Assembly: GCA_035265325.1 (NCBI GenBank)
Contig: DATFOS010000193.1
Span: forward strand, 1 to 18,298
DNA: 18,298 nucleotides
Reading direction: 5' to 3'
Source: DATCLS01 sp035265325
GTDB lineage: Bacteria > Actinomycetota > Acidimicrobiia > Acidimicrobiales > VFJN01
Shown: piece after piece, positions 16,712 to 18,298 of the stretch
Numbering within the stretch: the stretch's first letter is position 1
Layout: the number at the start of each line of letters is the position of its first letter
Program-made: the position numbers and the translations under genes
The notes under the pieces: model-generated
Told to the model about the DNA's origin: nothing
What the model saw: only the letters and a program-made list of their open reading frames with translations
The model's database searches: none

Positions 16712-17944
16712 ATGGCCCAGCGCATGGACGACAGACGCAACCTCCGTGAGATGCTCTCCGAAGGCAAGGACCTCTCGGAGCTGATGGTCGACCTGGCCTA
16801 TGCCGCCCTCTACTTCGGCGACCCCGACATGGCCGAGGAGGTGAGCGAGCTGGAGGAGCGCATGGAAGCGCTCGTCCACGGCATGCGGTCGGTGTGCGTG
16901 CTGGCGGCCCGTGGGCCCCGCGAGGCGGACGCCATGGCCTCGGTCCTCGGGGTCATCTCGGCGATCGAGCGCATCGCCAACTCGGCCGTCGACATCGCCC
17001 GCATCGTGACCCACCGGCTCGGCATCCCCCGGGAGCTGGTGGCCGACCTGTCCGCCGCCGACGAGGTGTCCCACCGGGTGCTCGTGCGGGACGGGTCCCA
17101 CCTCGCCCGCCGGCCTCTGGCCGACCTCGAGCTGCCGGTGCAGACCGGCATGCGGATCGTGGCCATCCGCCGCGACCGGGACTGGATCACCGACGTCGAG
17201 GGCGAGGAGATCCTCATGCCGTCGGACGTCCTGTTCCTGCGTGGGTCGCCCGCCGGCATCCCCCGGCTGCGCGAGCTGGCCGCGGCCCCCGCGTGGGAGC
17301 CGCCGCAGTTCCCCGAGGACGCCCAGCTCACCGACCTCGACCGGGCCATCGACGTGCTGGTCGAGATGAAGAACGTGTCCGAGACTGCGGTCGGGCTGGC
17401 CTACTCGGCGCTCGTGCTGCGCGACCTCGGCCTGGCCGCCGAGGTCCGCCACCTCGAGGACCGCCTGGACGAGATGAAGGACCGCCTCGAGGTGTGGGTC
17501 CTGCGGGCAGGGTCGGCGAACGTCGACCCGTCGCCGCTGCGGGGCCTGTTGCGCGTCGCCCAGGCGGCCGAGGACCTCGGCGACGCCGCCCAGCAGATGG
17601 TCTGGCTCGTGGAGAAGCGCGAGGAGATGCACCCGATCCTCGCCATCGCCCTCGGCGAGAGCGACGAGGTGGTGGTGCGGGTCCCGGTCGCCGAGGGGTC
17701 GCCGGCCGAGGGCGCCCGCCTGGCCGAGCTGCAGCTCGACGTCGACCCGGGGTTCCACGTCCTGGCGGTCCGCCGGGGTGGGCGGTACCTGTACCGGCCA
17801 CGGGGTCACGTCGAGCTTCGGGCGGGCGACGAGCTCATCGCCAGTGGCCCGGACGAGGGGCATCCGTTGCTGGCGCTGCGGTTGGGATGGCGGCTCGAGG
17901 AGGACGAGGACACGGGGATGGAGCGGCTGGAGCCGATCAGGTAG
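16712..17944 (+). CDS. PhoU-TrkA_C duplicated regulatory protein (COG3273-like), transporter partner
   Basis: This soluble 410-residue protein (406 if ATG 16724 is used) is built as two copies of PhoU plus TrkA_C (RCK-C). PhoU-1 spans about residues 19-100 (KDLSELMVDLAYAAL), TrkA_C-1 about 112-190, PhoU-2 about 212-300 and TrkA_C-2 about 312-390. The internal duplication is visible when KDLSELMVDLAYAAL is aligned with KNVSETAVGLAYSAL, and ELEERMEAL with HLEDRLDEM. TrkA_C domains bind ligands in cation channels and transporters, and PhoU-like bundles mediate protein contacts and metal binding. With the MgtE/SLC41-like gene just upstream, a role as cytoplasmic regulatory subunit or gate is a reasonable inference. 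Upstream in-frame starts back to 16541 would add Arg/Pro-rich sequence and are rejected. A strong hairpin follows the stop. Confidence 0.88.
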   Translation: MAQRMDDRRNLREMLSEGKDLSELMVDLAYAALYFGDPDMAEEVSELEERMEALVHGMRSVCVLAARGPREADAMASVLGVISAIERIANSAVDIARIVTHRLGIPRELVADLSAADEVSHRVLVRDGSHLARRPLADLELPVQTGMRIVAIRRDRDWITDVEGEEILMPSDVLFLRGSPAGIPRLRELAAAPAWEPPQFPEDAQLTDLDRAIDVLVEMKNVSETAVGLAYSALVLRDLGLAAEVRHLEDRLDEMKDRLEVWVLRAGSANVDPSPLRGLLRVAQAAEDLGDAAQQMVWLVEKREEMHPILAIALGESDEVVVRVPVAEGSPAEGARLAELQLDVDPGFHVLAVRRGGRYLYRPRGHVELRAGDELIASGPDEGHPLLALRLGWRLEEDEDTGMERLEPIR

Positions 17945-17985
17945 CCGCTCGCTCGTCGGGTGGATGCCGGCCTGTGTGTGGTGGA

Positions 17986-18015
17986 GTGTGATCGCCGCCT
18001 CCGGCGGGATCACAC
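17986..18015 (+). terminator. Strong hairpin terminator after the PhoU-TrkA_C gene
   Basis: GTGTGATC (17986-17993) and CCGCC (17995-17999) pair with GGCGG (18003-18007) and GATCACAC (18008-18015): 13 bp with one bulged G and a 3-nt loop. It starts 41 nt after the stop. CCTGTGTG at 17971-17978 can compete for the right arm, pairing with 18011-18018. Confidence 0.65.
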
Positions 18016-18154
18016 AGGCGTGCTGTCGCCCGCGCTTCGCCCGAGTTGCGCGGCTGGCCGGTGGTGGCGTCCGCGATCAGGCGACCCACGCAGATGGTGC
18101 CGCTTCGGACAAGGCGACCACTCGTCCGTGTACGAACGGCCCCGGACGCGCCCC

Positions 18155-18176
18155 TGGCGCCCCCGGGGGAGCGCCA
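18155..18176 (-). terminator. Hairpin in the gap between convergent genes at the right end
   Basis: TGGCGC (18155-18160) pairs with GCGCCA (18171-18176), with further CCCC/GGGG pairing inside and one bulged A. A weaker GGGCCC/GGGCCC stem lies at 18204-18223. Either may end the minus-strand gene that stops at 18239. The remainder of 18016-18238 shows no coding or RNA feature. Confidence 0.35.
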
Positions 18177-18238
18177 CCGACGACGAGCGATGAACGACCG
18201 GCGGGGCCCGGCGGACGGGGCCCGCAGGGGCGAGGCGA

Positions 18239-18298
18239 TCAGCCGTTGGCCGTGTCGTCCTCCGGGTACGGCGGGAGGGAACGGGTCGTCGAGCCACC
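18239..18298 (-). CDS. 3' end of a gene entering from the right edge (19 residues)
   Basis: On the minus strand the frame reads GGSTTRSLPPYPEDDTANG and stops at TGA 18241-18239. Eighteen of the nineteen codons visible fully or to the edge end in G or C and the residues look like a hydrophilic C-terminal tail. An overlapping alternative frame is Arg-rich and unconvincing. It is too short to name. Confidence 0.4.
   Translation of the reverse strand, partial: GGSTTRSLPPYPEDDTANG

Overview
The window is very GC-rich DNA (roughly three quarters G+C by eye) with strong G/C preference at third codon positions. It carries actinobacterial hallmarks: a DnaE2-type error-prone polymerase behind a CGAAC-N4-GTTCG LexA box, TANNNT -10 elements placed 6-8 nt before start codons (leaderless promoters), a RecQ helicase with a C-terminal phosphoribosyltransferase-like domain, and a PadR regulator. 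I infer a high-GC actinomycete, plausibly Acidimicrobiia, but no rRNA or marker gene here fixes the lineage. No tRNA, rRNA, CRISPR array, insertion sequence or phage gene was seen; this looks like ordinary chromosome.

Layout. (1) 1-3066: the 3' part of a large ATPase/TPR-type regulator, entering from the left edge. (2) 3233-4205: a hemerythrin-like protein and a small, possibly frameshifted membrane peptide. (3) 4093-5497: a Bax inhibitor-1 family membrane protein (-) divergent from a PadR regulator (+), sharing a 64-nt promoter region. (4) 5530-9416: a small coiled-coil/membrane protein (-) divergent from dnaE2 (+). Between them lie a perfect LexA box at the dnaE2 promoter and a second, one-mismatch box placed to control the small gene. 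(5) 9516-11579: RecQ-phosphoribosyltransferase fusion. (6) 11598-12233 (-): a histidine-rich fatty acid hydroxylase/sterol desaturase family protein and a short, apparently frame-disrupted peptide. (7) 12234-12751: a 518-nt non-coding stretch. (8) 12752-13990: a membrane protein with a long acidic tail. (9) 14226-14828 (-): a PEBP/YbhB-like lipoprotein. (10) 15209-17944: a tandem-domain MgtE/SLC41-like cation transporter followed by a PhoU-TrkA_C duplicated regulatory protein. (11) 18239-18298 (-): the last 19 residues of a gene entering from the right.

How it fits together. Two genes concern DNA damage and repair (dnaE2 and recQ); only dnaE2 has a convincing SOS site. The most interesting inference is that the 91-residue membrane protein divergent from dnaE2 is itself LexA-controlled, making it a candidate SOS-induced envelope or cell-division factor. 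The transporter and its PhoU/TrkA_C partner form a likely divalent-cation transport and regulation pair. GC-rich hairpins mark several gene ends, the clearest being a bidirectional one between padR and the small SOS-candidate gene.
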